A stretch of DNA of 64,000 bases from positions 372,001 through 436,000 of the forward strand of contig CAVTIA010000014.1 in the NCBI GenBank assembly GCA_963734635.1, written 5' to 3'. Position numbers and translations under genes: made by a program. Shown here piece after piece: positions 26,104 to 35,263 of the stretch. Source of the DNA: DATCJA01 sp963734635. Lineage in GTDB: Bacteria > Acidobacteriota > Vicinamibacteria > Vicinamibacterales > UBA2999. Below the pieces are notes generated by a model that was not told where the DNA came from, ran no database searches, and worked only from the letters and a program-made list of their open reading frames with translations. Each line of letters starts with the position of its first letter. Within the stretch, counting starts at the first letter, position 1.

Positions 26104-27555
26104 TTAGGCGGCTCTATTCCGAAGAATTGCGAGCACCGGCCCCCACGGTCCCGGATGCGCGGCGGCGTTAAGGAGCGGATCGACAGGCACGCTCCAGCCA
26201 CCATGGCCGAGCGGTGTGCGGCTCAGCGTGTCGTGGACGAGGCGCGCCGCCGCGGAATGACGGCCACTCAGCGCCTCAAAAGTGGCTGTCGCCAGCGCGG
26301 CTTCGATCGCCGCGCCAGATTCGTTCAGTTCGGCCGTTCGGGCGTCGAGCATCATCCTCGTCAGAACGCCGGCGTCCCCGGCGATCGCGACGCGGGCGGC
26401 CATCGCCACGACGTGACCGGGAACCAATTCGAGCGCGCGATCGAATGCCGCGACCGCGTCGGCCGTCGCCCCGCCGCGAAGTTGTAACGCGCCGACGGCG
26501 CACGAGGCATTCGCGCACGCCTCGCGGGCGTAGATGTGTGCGCTGCCGGCCGAGGCGAGCTCGCGATTGAACCGGTCGATCGCCGACGCGGCATCCGCTG
26601 CGGCAAGACGGACCAGTCCAAGAGTGAGATGGAGGCCGACGGCGGTGAAACGGCCTGCCTGGTCCTGGCGGTCCTGTGCGTCTGCGCCGGCAATCAACTC
26701 CTGTTCCGCTTCGGCGAACGCCTGCCTCGCGATGTGTACCGTTGCAGCGAGCCAGTGCGCGAGCGCCAGTTCCGGCAGCAGCTTCAACGCGCGGTGCGCG
26801 GCGCGCAACCGTTCCTCACCCCAGCTGACGTACGCGAGGCGGAGATGATGACGCCAGTTGTCCCCTTCGAGCGCCGTGGCTCGCCGCGCCGCCGCGACCG
26901 CACGCTCCGCGTCGCGAGCCTGATGGCTGATGAATCCGAGGGCTGCCCACGCTTCACCGGACGAAGGATCGAGCCGGCAGGCCTCGGCGGCATGGTGTAC
27001 CGCCGTGGCGAGTGCGGATCGATCGGGACGGTCCGCCCGCGTGCTCTCGAATCGCAGCGCAAGCGCGTTTGCGAGGCCGAGGTGTGCCGGCGCGTAGTCC
27101 GGAGAGGACCGGATGATCTCTTCAAAGACGCCGCTCGCACGTGTCACCGCATTGCGGTCGAAGCTCTCGAGCGCTGCGCGTCCCTCGAGAAAAGCCTGGT
27201 GCGGCGCGAGCAGCGCGTCGAGCGATTCTGCGCTGTGGCGTCTGGCCGTGCGCGTAACCGGTGCGCTGAACCGATACCCGCGCCTGGCGAGCGTTTCGAT
27301 GTAGGCCGGAGCGGTCGGCAATTGGCCGAGGATGCGGCGTAGATTCGAAATCGCCTGTTCGAGACTGTTGTCGGTGACCGCGACGCCCTTCCACGCAGCC
27401 TCGACCAGCGCATCCTTGGAGATGACCTGCCCGGCTCGCGAGACGAGCAGCATCAGGATGTCGATGTGACGATCTGGAACGGCAATCGGCTCGCCTTGGT
27501 GTTCGAGACGACGGGAAAGTGCGTCGAGCTCAAACGGCCCGAAGACGTACTTCAT
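26104..27555 (-). CDS. Winged-helix (OmpR/CadC-type) DNA-binding regulator with TPR-like C-terminus
   Basis: About 483 residues. The N-terminal 100 residues form an OmpR-type winged helix: YVFGPFELDALSRRLEHQG, then VISKDALVEAAWKGVAVTD and a recognition region EQAISNLRRILG, ending in the wing RRGYRFSAPV. No receiver domain and no clear membrane helix follow. The rest is helical and repeat-rich (APAHLGLANALALRFE, SGEAWAALGFISHQARDAE, DAVAAFDRALELVPGHV), as in TPR or adenylate-cyclase-associated regulators. Such proteins control neighbouring genes in Acidobacteria. It lies 100 bases upstream of the FAD oxidase on the same strand and may regulate it (inference). The Met at 27555 begins the domain. 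Confidence 0.8.
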   Translation of the reverse strand: MKYVFGPFELDALSRRLEHQGEPIAVPDRHIDILMLLVSRAGQVISKDALVEAAWKGVAVTDNSLEQAISNLRRILGQLPTAPAYIETLARRGYRFSAPVTRTARRHSAESLDALLAPHQAFLEGRAALESFDRNAVTRASGVFEEIIRSSPDYAPAHLGLANALALRFESTRADRPDRSALATAVHHAAEACRLDPSSGEAWAALGFISHQARDAERAVAAARRATALEGDNWRHHLRLAYVSWGEERLRAAHRALKLLPELALAHWLAATVHIARQAFAEAEQELIAGADAQDRQDQAGRFTAVGLHLTLGLVRLAAADAASAIDRFNRELASAGSAHIYAREACANASCAVGALQLRGGATADAVAAFDRALELVPGHVVAMAARVAIAGDAGVLTRMMLDARTAELNESGAAIEAALATATFEALSGRHSAAARLVHDTLSRTPLGHGGWSVPVDPLLNAAAHPGPWGPVLAILRNRAA

Positions 27556-27717
27556 CGGCCGGATTGTCCCATGCAAAGTTCAAGTTCAAAAAGACAGCCC
27601 TGATCCCTTCGCTATTTAAGTCCCGATGGAAAAGTAAGACGAATTGGGGCAGACTGACCCTCGCGTGTACAGCGGATCCATCGGGCGCCGGCGCCGGCGT
27701 GACAAGGAGATGTGGAC

Positions 27718-28596
27718 ATGACGCGACGCAGCCTCGTGCTCGGACTCATTCTCGCGGTGGGCATGCTCGCCGTGGCGGTTGCGCAACAGCCGCCGCTCGG
27801 GAAGATCGAGAAAATGTCGAACGGTCTCTACCGTATTCCCGGCCAGGGCGGCGCGACGGCTGTCTATCTGGCCGGCAACGGTGTCGTGCTCGTCGACACC
27901 AAGCTCGCGAACAACGGCCAGGGCATTCTCGACCAGGTCAAGACGGTCACTGACAAGCCCATCACGATGATCATCAACACCCACACGCATGGCGATCACG
28001 TTGGCAGCAACATGTTCTTCCCGGCGAACGTCGAAATTGTGACGCACGAGAACACGAAGGCGAACATGGAGAAGATGCCCGTGTATCAGGATGCTGCCAA
28101 CAAGAACGGCATGCCTGACCGGACCTACAAAGATCGCCTCACGCTGCTCGGCGGCAACGATGCCATTGACCTCTATTACTTTGGTCCGGCGCACACCAAC
28201 GGCGATACGTTCGTCGTATTCCGCAATCTGCGCGTCATGCACGCGGGTGATGTGTTTGCCAATACTGCGCAGCCGCTCATCGATGTGAACAACGGCGGCA
28301 GCGGCATCGCGTATGGCGACACCATTGCCAAGGCAGCGGCCGGCATCAAGAACATCGACACCGTGATCACCGGTCACACCGACGTGAAGAAATGGCAGGA
28401 CTTCGTCGACTACGGCGAGTTCAACCGGCTGTTCCTGCAGCACGCGCGCGCGTCACTCAAGGCAGGCCGGACGGCGGAACAAGCGATGGCCGAGTTGAAG
28501 CTCCCAGAGAAGTTCAAGGGCTATACGCTGACCGGCGGCCGCGGCGGGCCGGGCGGCAACTTCAACGTCATCTACAAAGAATTGCAAGGACAATAG
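27718..28596 (+). CDS. Secreted metallo-beta-lactamase-fold hydrolase
   Basis: A 292-residue exported MBL-fold enzyme. The signal peptide (LVLGLILAVGMLAVAVAQQ) precedes a canonical zinc site: INTHTHGDHVG (HxHxDH) near residue 90, a His in GPAHTNGDT near 160, Asp in MHAGD near 178 and His in ITGHTD near 222. All ligands for a dinuclear site are present. Related secreted proteins are annotated as cyclase-like or quorum-type hydrolases, so the substrate is open. The start at 27718 has AAGGAG eight bases upstream; GTG at 27712 is less likely. It is divergent from the regulator at 27555 across about 160 bases and convergent with DUF3500. Confidence 0.85.
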   Translation: MTRRSLVLGLILAVGMLAVAVAQQPPLGKIEKMSNGLYRIPGQGGATAVYLAGNGVVLVDTKLANNGQGILDQVKTVTDKPITMIINTHTHGDHVGSNMFFPANVEIVTHENTKANMEKMPVYQDAANKNGMPDRTYKDRLTLLGGNDAIDLYYFGPAHTNGDTFVVFRNLRVMHAGDVFANTAQPLIDVNNGGSGIAYGDTIAKAAAGIKNIDTVITGHTDVKKWQDFVDYGEFNRLFLQHARASLKAGRTAEQAMAELKLPEKFKGYTLTGGRGGPGGNFNVIYKELQGQ

Positions 28597-28597
28597 C

Positions 28598-29668
28598 CTA
28601 GATCTCGCCGCCGAAGTCGCCTGTAAAGTCACGCCACAGGGTGTGAACGTGGCCGACCGCGTTGTTGCGGTTCTGCGCGTACTCGATCAGGAACGTCGGC
28701 CCTTGCACGATGTACGCGTGCGCCTGACCGACTTCCGTGCTGCCCGCCCACTGAAAAGTCACGTTCTCGAGCGCCGCTCCCTCGAGGAGTCGCCGGTGAC
28801 GCTCAGCAGCGACGTCAGCCGGTATGCGAGTGAGATACTCGTCGACCAGCGCCACCAGCATGGCCTTTTGCTGCGCGTTCATTTGTCGTGCGGCGAGCCC
28901 GGGTGAGGGAAGCGGTGTGACGCGCCGCGTGTTGATACCGGTGAGCATGTCGGCATCACGCTTCTCGGTCCGATCGAACACCGCAATCGCTCGCTGCTTC
29001 GGGTCGAGGGACTGCACCAGCGCACGTGCCTTGTCTTCTTCGGGCCCCAAGATCCGGCCTGCCAACGCGGGCGGAATCTTCGCCGCCGCCGCCGCCGCGG
29101 TGCCCTCGAGGCGAGCCGCCGGCAAGTCGTTCGGCTGCGACCCAAGAAACATCGGCCCCGTCGCTACTTGATTGCCGCGGACCGTGAAATGAGTCGAGAT
29201 GTGATGTCCTTCGAAGGTCCATCCCCATGGAGTCGTCGCCGACGGCGTGCCGAAAATCGTGATGTAGAAGAGCGAAGGATCACGAAGAGCCTGACCCTCG
29301 GGCGCCTTTTGCAGCGCGCTGAGCACCGTTTCGCGTGCAATGCTCATCTGAATTCGCTGGTAACCGCCGTCGCCCGTCCCCGATCGCAGGAGCTCCATGG
29401 CCAGTCGCTTCTGCGGTTCACTGAGCTCCCTCAGCACAACCCCGGATCGAACACCGGGCGATTCCTGCCAGACGAACCGTTCCTGGTTATCGAAACTCAG
29501 AACAGCTTTCGTACGTTGTTCCGGCGTCAGCGACATGAGCAAGGCATTGGCGGCCTGTACCATTGCCGCCGCAGTTTTCGCTTGCGCGTCGGCTCGCGCC
29601 GGCCAGAGCGTCACGATGGAAATAACGACAAGTATCCAACCGGCGATAGCAGCGCTCCGGCGATTCAT
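28598..29668 (-). CDS. Secreted DUF3500 protein
   Basis: A 356-residue exported protein of the DUF3500 family. The signal peptide (AGWILVVISIVTLWPARADAQ) is followed by ALLMSLTPEQRTKAVLSFDN. The family core is WGWTFEGHHISTHFTV near residue 150, and a C-terminal His region is near 330 (NNAVGHVHTLWRDFTGDFG). Conserved His and Asp residues suggest a metal-binding role, but no reaction is established that I know of. The start ATG at 29668 overlaps the amine-oxidase stop as ATGA, so the pair is translationally coupled. The start at 29668 was chosen over 29761 because it begins the signal peptide. Confidence 0.85.
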   Translation of the reverse strand: MNRRSAAIAGWILVVISIVTLWPARADAQAKTAAAMVQAANALLMSLTPEQRTKAVLSFDNQERFVWQESPGVRSGVVLRELSEPQKRLAMELLRSGTGDGGYQRIQMSIARETVLSALQKAPEGQALRDPSLFYITIFGTPSATTPWGWTFEGHHISTHFTVRGNQVATGPMFLGSQPNDLPAARLEGTAAAAAAKIPPALAGRILGPEEDKARALVQSLDPKQRAIAVFDRTEKRDADMLTGINTRRVTPLPSPGLAARQMNAQQKAMLVALVDEYLTRIPADVAAERHRRLLEGAALENVTFQWAGSTEVGQAHAYIVQGPTFLIEYAQNRNNAVGHVHTLWRDFTGDFGGEI

Positions 29669-31260
29669 GACGACCTCCTTCCGTTTTGTTGAGTCTGGCG
29701 CACGCGCTCCACGATTGACTGCACGGTCCGCTGGGCCGACAGTGCAGCGCCTTCCTGCCACGACGGGAGATGGCTGCAGAAATCGCCAGCGAAATAGATC
29801 CGGTCGTCCGGGACCAGGAACTCCTTGTACGGCCCGTCGTAATAGTCAGGCGCGCTGCGGACCCACGAACCCAGACTGAACGGGATCTTCGCCCACCCAA
29901 CGTACAGCGGCTTGGTCAATTCCTTGCCGCGCCCGGGGTGAAGTTTCTCGACGGCTGTCCGCGACGCGGCGATCTTGGCGCCGATGGACGAAAGCGCGCC
30001 GAACTCACCCGTGTCCGTCCCGTAGCCCGCAACGAGCACGCCCTTTTCCGAAAGCAGGTCGTTGCTCGGATACCACACGTTGGCGAGAGTGCTGGATGCA
30101 AGGCTGATAGGGCCAGTGGACAGCCAGGAAATGCCTCCGTAGATGCCGTCATCCTGCTCCCAGAAGCGCCGCGACTGCCAGGCGATCTTGTAGCCGGGGG
30201 CGTAGGTGACCTTGTCCATCGCGGCAACGACGCGTGGTGACAGATCGTGCTTGGTGCTCCTGAGAACACTCAATGGCACCGTGCAGATGCAATACGAGGC
30301 CTCCAGCAACCTCGTCGTTCCACGCTCGGCGTAGAGCACGCGGACTCCCGAGGCGGTCTTGCGAATCTCTTGCACTGCGCAGCCGTACTTGACGATCGCC
30401 CCCAGCCGCTGGGCGAAGGCGTGCGGAATCCGGTCCATGCCGCCAACCGGCTGGAGCAGGGTCGCCTGCCTTTCGATGCCTTCCTCGAACAGGATGCCCT
30501 GCCAGAACGAAGCGTCGAGCAGGGCACTCATCGGCAACGGCTCGCGGCCGACCTGCGCTTGCTCGGCCGCGCCTGGCAGTTGCGTCACACCCGCACGGCT
30601 CGATCCCCTGTAGAGGTACTCGGAGCTGAGATCGCCGTAGGTCTGCAGAAAGGCCAGCATGCGTTCGCGGTCGGCCCGCGTGACTTCCTGGTTGAGCGCG
30701 CCTCGTCGAATTGCTTTGGCCAGCAGCTCGGCGACGTGCCCGCGCGTATCGTTGATCACTTGGCGCTGCTCGACGGGCCGGCCGCCAAACGCGCGGTCGC
30801 TCTGCAAGAACGTGCCGCGCGACGTGTTGACCAGCACCTCCATCGGCACGCCCAGCTCGCGGCAGTAGCCGAGCATTGTCCGATGTATGGCCGGAATGCG
30901 CGCCGGACCGGCGTTGAAATAGTGCCCGTCGTCGAACGTGCACGTCTGCACGTTGCCGTCCAGGAACTCCACCTTCTCGCCGCGGCGGATCGTCCAGCTG
31001 CGTCCGCCCGGCCGCTGTCGTGCCTCGAGCACGGTGCAGTCGAATCCGGACTTGCGCATTTCGTACGCCGCCACGAGTCCCGCGATCCCCGCACCGACGA
31101 TGGCGACCTTCGTGCCCTTGCCTGCATCGGGCGGAAGTCGGAAGGGAGTTGTGACGTTCTGCGACGGATCGGCGAGCAGATCCATCGACCGCATCAACAT
31201 GAAGGCGGCGCTATAGCCACCCGCCTGTGCCGCGCGCCAGATCAGTTCACGTCTGGTCAC
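29665..31260 (-). CDS. Flavin-containing amine oxidase, probably exported
   Basis: A 531-residue FAD-dependent amine oxidase of the MAO/LAAO type. The N-terminus has an RR-containing Tat-like leader (TRRELIWRAAQAGGYSAAF). The dinucleotide-binding motif VAIVGAGIAGLVAAYEMRKS lies near residue 52, with ARQRPGGRSWT (second FAD contact) near 80. The C-terminal FAD motif is RIYFAGDFCSHLPSWQEGAA near 495. It would oxidise primary or secondary amines or amino acids outside the cytoplasm. It is coupled by a 4-base overlap to the DUF3500 gene, which is the obvious functional partner. Upstream of its start lies a repeat element at 31273-31371. Confidence 0.87.
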   Translation of the reverse strand: MTRRELIWRAAQAGGYSAAFMLMRSMDLLADPSQNVTTPFRLPPDAGKGTKVAIVGAGIAGLVAAYEMRKSGFDCTVLEARQRPGGRSWTIRRGEKVEFLDGNVQTCTFDDGHYFNAGPARIPAIHRTMLGYCRELGVPMEVLVNTSRGTFLQSDRAFGGRPVEQRQVINDTRGHVAELLAKAIRRGALNQEVTRADRERMLAFLQTYGDLSSEYLYRGSSRAGVTQLPGAAEQAQVGREPLPMSALLDASFWQGILFEEGIERQATLLQPVGGMDRIPHAFAQRLGAIVKYGCAVQEIRKTASGVRVLYAERGTTRLLEASYCICTVPLSVLRSTKHDLSPRVVAAMDKVTYAPGYKIAWQSRRFWEQDDGIYGGISWLSTGPISLASSTLANVWYPSNDLLSEKGVLVAGYGTDTGEFGALSSIGAKIAASRTAVEKLHPGRGKELTKPLYVGWAKIPFSLGSWVRSAPDYYDGPYKEFLVPDDRIYFAGDFCSHLPSWQEGAALSAQRTVQSIVERVRQTQQNGRRSS

Positions 31261-31272
31261 AGCTCACTCTAG

Positions 31273-31371
31273 TTTGACGAATTTACGAATTTGACGGATT
31301 TACGGATTGACGGATTTGATCACGCAACGCAATCCATCAAGCAATGCGTCAACCCGTCAATCGGGCAAATC
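31273..31371. repeat. Inverted pair of GACGGATTTACGGAT-type tandem arms
   Basis: The left arm (31273-31320) consists of near-tandem units TTTGACGAATTTACGAA / TTTGACGGATTTACGGA. The right arm (31342-31371) carries the same kind of unit in the opposite orientation (CGTCAACCCGTCAATC). The arms bracket about 20 bases. It starts 12 bases upstream of the amine-oxidase start codon. It resembles the arms around the four-helix-bundle gene but is empty. Confidence 0.6.
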
Positions 31372-31433
31372 AACCAGCAACCGGCTGGTTATACAGGTGA
31401 AAAGAAAAAAGTGGAAGGTCGAAAAAACCGCGG

Positions 31434-31880
31434 TTACCGCGTCGCTTCCCGGTAACCTTCCTCGTATCCCTGTCGAAACCCCGCGCGGTAGTTGCTCCTG
31501 TAGGCGTCGCGGGAGCCATACGCGTTGGAGTAGCCCTGGTCGCCGTTTCGGTAGTCGACACTATTGGCAGGATCGTACCGATCTCGTGCTTTGCCGTCGG
31601 CAAGCCCGCGCTGATATCCATCACCATAGCCGCGGGCAAATGCCGGCTCCTGGTAGCCACGCGGCACCGTTCGATTGAAGGCGCGGCCCTGCCGGCCTGC
31701 CGCCTGTCCCGCTCCGCGACCCGGAGGGACCAACGCCTGACCCTTACCTCGGCTCTGGACGCCGGATTGCTGACCACGGCCACGGTCCTGCCCGTAGGCG
31801 AGGTCGCCGAGCACCGGCGATGCGAGAACGGCACACGCCGCGAACGTGATTAGAAGGGGTTTCCAATGACCCACGTGCAT
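31434..31880 (-). CDS. Secreted Gly/Arg/Tyr-rich repeat protein
   Basis: A 148-residue exported protein. A Sec signal (LLITFAACAVLASPVLG) is followed by a Gln/Gly/Arg-rich low-complexity region. Short repeats of the type GYxxGxxDG follow (ARGYGDGYQRGLADG, RAGFRQGYEEGYRE). These GY-repeat segments occur in acidobacterial cell-envelope proteins of unknown function and are probably unstructured or surface-binding. The Met at 31880 begins the signal peptide; the frame is open to 32042. It lies between the amine oxidase and the VWA gene, same strand, separate transcripts likely given the gaps. Confidence 0.62.
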   Translation of the reverse strand: MHVGHWKPLLITFAACAVLASPVLGDLAYGQDRGRGQQSGVQSRGKGQALVPPGRGAGQAAGRQGRAFNRTVPRGYQEPAFARGYGDGYQRGLADGKARDRYDPANSVDYRNGDQGYSNAYGSRDAYRSNYRAGFRQGYEEGYREATR

Positions 31881-32094
31881 TTCGGACTCCCTTGACAGGC
31901 CGGAAGTACGAAGTGCAAACGCTGAGCCACGTAAGTTCACTAGTTTGTGGAAGTTTCGAACAGATTGCAGGGCTGGTGTCCGCTGGGGATGCCACGCGCG
32001 GGGCAACAGCTCAGCAGCAATGCGGCAGAGGCTGGCACTCACCGTCGGGTCTTCAGGACTGCTAATTGAGCCAGTCGAACTTCAAAATTGAAGG

Positions 32095-33003
32095 TCAGTC
32101 CGTAGGCGACGACAGACGTTCCGGCGAGGCGATGTAGGTTCTCCGCGCCCGTGCCGTCATTCCCGGTGTTTTGATCCGAACCGCCAATTTGTGCTCGCGG
32201 CCGTCGAGCATCGCCGGCGTAAACCCCAGGGTGTACTGACTGTGCAGCTCCTGCGCGACACGCGAGAAGGTAGGCCCAAGCTCGTCGGTCTTTTTCAGCT
32301 CGAAATAGCCGCCCCCCGTCTCGTCGGCGAGCCTCCTGAGTCCCCGATCCGGACGCGTACGCACTCGACGCTGGCCGTTGAAGAATTCGGACTCGAGGCC
32401 GATGGCGTAGACCATCACGTCCTCCGCCTTCGCCCGATCGAGCACGTCACCCATGCCAACGCGACTCGCGGTGTCGTCGCCATCTGTGAATACAAGAACG
32501 ACCTTACGCCGCTCGACGCCTCGCAGCATCGCCATGCTCTCGTTGACGGCGTCGTACAGGCGCGTCGGATTCCCGAATTGCAGATCCTTGAGAGCGAAGA
32601 TGAGGTCGTCGCGATCGTTCGTGAACGTGCCGCTGAACTGGATCTTGTCGCTGAACGAGCCAACCTGGCCTTTGTCTTCGGGAATCATCCGAAGCACGAA
32701 TTGCTCGGCGGCCGCCTGCAGCCGGTCGAGGTTGGCGGTCATACTCGCGCTGTAGTCCAGCATGACGACGACCGTGAACGGCTGGACGTCGTTTTGAAAG
32801 AACGTAATTTCCTGCGGCACGCCGTTATCGAGGATCGTGAACTGGTCCTGGTCGAGACCTGGCACGAACCGTCCTTGCTCGTCGATCACGGTCGCAACGA
32901 CGGGGACAATCCGCGTGCTCGAACGAAAAATCGGCTCCTGTCCTACCACGCCAGACGTGGTCGCCGCGACAAAAGCAAGAATGCCGAGTATTAGGGCGCG
33001 CAT
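32095..33003 (-). CDS. Secreted VWFA-domain protein (VWFA-related Acidobacterial family)
   Basis: A 302-residue protein with a Sec signal (ALILGILAFVAATTSGVVG). The family opening STRIVPVVATVIDEQGRFV and LDQDQFTILDNG is present. A von Willebrand A domain begins with the MIDAS motif VVVMLDYSASMTAN near residue 88. Later MIDAS residues are plausibly the Thr in the NPTRLYDAV region and the Asp in VFTDGDDTA. The C-terminus ends in a strand domain (HSQYTLGFTPAMLDGREH). VWA domains bind protein partners through a Mg ion; the partner is unknown. It is divergent from the TonB receptor at 33068 across 64 bases, so their promoters are close together. Confidence 0.85.
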   Translation of the reverse strand: MRALILGILAFVAATTSGVVGQEPIFRSSTRIVPVVATVIDEQGRFVPGLDQDQFTILDNGVPQEITFFQNDVQPFTVVVMLDYSASMTANLDRLQAAAEQFVLRMIPEDKGQVGSFSDKIQFSGTFTNDRDDLIFALKDLQFGNPTRLYDAVNESMAMLRGVERRKVVLVFTDGDDTASRVGMGDVLDRAKAEDVMVYAIGLESEFFNGQRRVRTRPDRGLRRLADETGGGYFELKKTDELGPTFSRVAQELHSQYTLGFTPAMLDGREHKLAVRIKTPGMTARARRTYIASPERLSSPTD

Positions 33004-33067
33004 AGTCCCCCGAGCTTAGCAACGATTGTTCCGCGGAGTAAACCAGCTTGGCGGTAATATTCCGCGT

Positions 33068-35263
33068 ATGCGGACCACATTTTTCGTCCTTTTCTCCGTT
33101 TTGGTGGCTGCCCCGCTGTACGCGGCGAGGGTGGCTGGGGTCGTAGTCGACGCGTCTGGCGCACCCGTGGCGGGCGCAGCCGTCGCCGCAGGCGGTGTTT
33201 CCGCGACTTCCGGCGACGATGGAACGTTCGTCCTCGATGCGCCGGACGGCGCCGAGCTGCAGGTGACAGCGGCCGGATTTGCGCCGGTGTCGCTGTCGGT
33301 CGGGGCTGATGCCGGAAGCGTCAGAGTTGTGCTGCAGCCAGCCCCCTTCGTCGACACGGTCGTCGTGACGGCGACGCGTGGCGCCGCGCGGCTTGCGACG
33401 CCCGAGGCGACCACTGTGCTGACGTCTGCGGAACTATTGACGTCGCCGGCCGGATCTCTTGATGACGCGCTTCGGAATACGCCGGGCTTCAGTCTCTTCC
33501 GCAGATCGTCGTCGCGAGTATCGAATCCCACGACACAAGGGGTTACCTTGCGCGGCGTCTCGGGATCCGGGGCGAGCCGCACGCTCGTGCTGGCGGATGG
33601 CGTACCGCTCAATGACCCGTTCGGCAGCTGGGTGTACTGGAACCGCGTCCCACAGGCGGCTGTCGACCGCGTGGAAGTCGTGCGCGGCGCGACTGGCGAC
33701 CTGTATGGCGCGGACGCGCTCGGCGGCGTCGTCCAGGTGCTCACGTTCACTCCCGGACGCACCCGCTTTCGGGCAACCGGCGAGGGAGGGTCGCACGACA
33801 CTGCCAAGTTCTCGGGATTCGGCGGCACCCAACGGGACGCGTGGAGCGCGGAGGGAGCCGGAGAATGGGTGCGGACCGATGGCGCGATTGTCGTGGGTGA
33901 GCAGTCGCGTGGGGCCGTGGACGTTCGCGCCGACAGTGACTACACCACCGGTTTCATTGGTGGCGGGTACAACCCGGGTTCCTGGCACGCGAACGCGCGC
34001 CTCAGCTTGTACGACGAGGAGCGTGGTAACGGCACGCCGCTTACAGTCAATACCACTGACTGGAAGCAGGTATCTGGTGAAGCAGGTGGATCGGTCGCCA
34101 ACGGTGCGTGGCTCCTTCGCGCGTCCGGCGGGACCCAGGACTACTATCAGACATTCAGTGCTGTAGGTGCAGGCCGGGCGACGGAGCGGCTGACGTTCGA
34201 GCAGACCATTCCTACTCGGTTCGCCAATGTAAGTGGACAGTGGACGCGCGGGACGGCCACCAATGTCTGGCTGTTCGGCGTCGAGGCGAAACGGACTCGA
34301 TCGACTGTCAATGAGACGCGCTATTCGGTTGCTGGCGTGCCGAGCGGGCCGTTCGTCGCAGGTGGTACCGAATCGAGCGGAGCTCTGTTCGCGCGCGTAA
34401 GCACGTCTCCTCTCGATCGATTGACGGTCGTCCTGGGCGTTCGTGGAGACTTTTGGCAGTCCACGCCCCGTGATTCGTCGTTATCCACTCACTCAGCCGA
34501 ATTCTTCAGCCCTCGCGCGTCCGCGACTTGGACACTCTCACCTGTTGCGTCCGTGCATGCGTCGATCTACCGCGCGCACCGTACGCCCACGCTCAATGAG
34601 CTGCACCGCGACTTCGCGGTCGGGAACATCCTCACACGAGCGAATCCGGAGCTCGATCCAGAGCGGTTGACCGGAATGGACGGCGGCGTTCTTTTTGCGC
34701 GCGGTCGGCTGTCGGCACGCGTGACGGGGTTCTGGAACGAGCTCGACGGGGCGATCACGAACGTGACTCTCTTACCCGCGCCGGTTCCGGGTCAAATTAC
34801 CCGCCAGCGTCAGAACACCGACACCGTTCGCGCGAAGGGACTCGAGATCGAAGCCGACTACAGGCCGTTCCCTGCGTGGACGCTGGGCGCGCTGGCCGTG
34901 CTGACTCGATCGACGTTCGCGGATGCTCCCGCGCAACCGGCGCTCGTCGGCAATCGGGTTCCGCAGGCGCCGTCGTACCAGCTCGGCGTCAGCGCAACAT
35001 ATGTGGATCCGCGCGGGTTCACCGGCGCGCTGCAGGCCCGTCGGGTGGGTGCACAGTTCGATGACGATCTCAATGTGTTCGAGCTCGAGTCGTTCGGTGT
35101 GATCGATGTCTCGGCGAGCCAAGAGCTGCGTCGAGGCCTGCACGTGTTTCTTGCGATCGAGAACCTGTTAGATGCCGATTACGATGTGGCACGAACGCTC
35201 ATTCTTCGGAGCATCGGGTGGCCCAGGACCGCACGAATGGGAATCCGGGTGTTCTTGCCGTAG
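33068..35263 (+). CDS. TonB-dependent outer-membrane receptor with CarboxypepD_reg-like N-domain
   Basis: A 731-residue receptor. After a Sec signal (FFVLFSVLVAAPLYAARV) comes a carboxypeptidase-regulatory-like beta domain (VAGVVVDASGAPVAGAAVAA). The TonB plug follows (TVVVTATRGAARLATPEATT, then VTLRGVSGSGASRTLVLADG), with a beta-barrel of about 500 residues ending RTARMGIRVFLP. A plug motif EVVRGATGDLYGADALGGVV is near residue 210. Length and layout fit small BtuB-like receptors for vitamins or metal chelates, but no ligand is readable and no riboswitch was recognised upstream. The ATG at 33068 begins the signal peptide. The stop TAG at 35263 lies where the GGTAGC-type repeat tract begins. 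Confidence 0.85.
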   Translation: MRTTFFVLFSVLVAAPLYAARVAGVVVDASGAPVAGAAVAAGGVSATSGDDGTFVLDAPDGAELQVTAAGFAPVSLSVGADAGSVRVVLQPAPFVDTVVVTATRGAARLATPEATTVLTSAELLTSPAGSLDDALRNTPGFSLFRRSSSRVSNPTTQGVTLRGVSGSGASRTLVLADGVPLNDPFGSWVYWNRVPQAAVDRVEVVRGATGDLYGADALGGVVQVLTFTPGRTRFRATGEGGSHDTAKFSGFGGTQRDAWSAEGAGEWVRTDGAIVVGEQSRGAVDVRADSDYTTGFIGGGYNPGSWHANARLSLYDEERGNGTPLTVNTTDWKQVSGEAGGSVANGAWLLRASGGTQDYYQTFSAVGAGRATERLTFEQTIPTRFANVSGQWTRGTATNVWLFGVEAKRTRSTVNETRYSVAGVPSGPFVAGGTESSGALFARVSTSPLDRLTVVLGVRGDFWQSTPRDSSLSTHSAEFFSPRASATWTLSPVASVHASIYRAHRTPTLNELHRDFAVGNILTRANPELDPERLTGMDGGVLFARGRLSARVTGFWNELDGAITNVTLLPAPVPGQITRQRQNTDTVRAKGLEIEADYRPFPAWTLGALAVLTRSTFADAPAQPALVGNRVPQAPSYQLGVSATYVDPRGFTGALQARRVGAQFDDDLNVFELESFGVIDVSASQELRRGLHVFLAIENLLDADYDVARTLILRSIGWPRTARMGIRVFLP

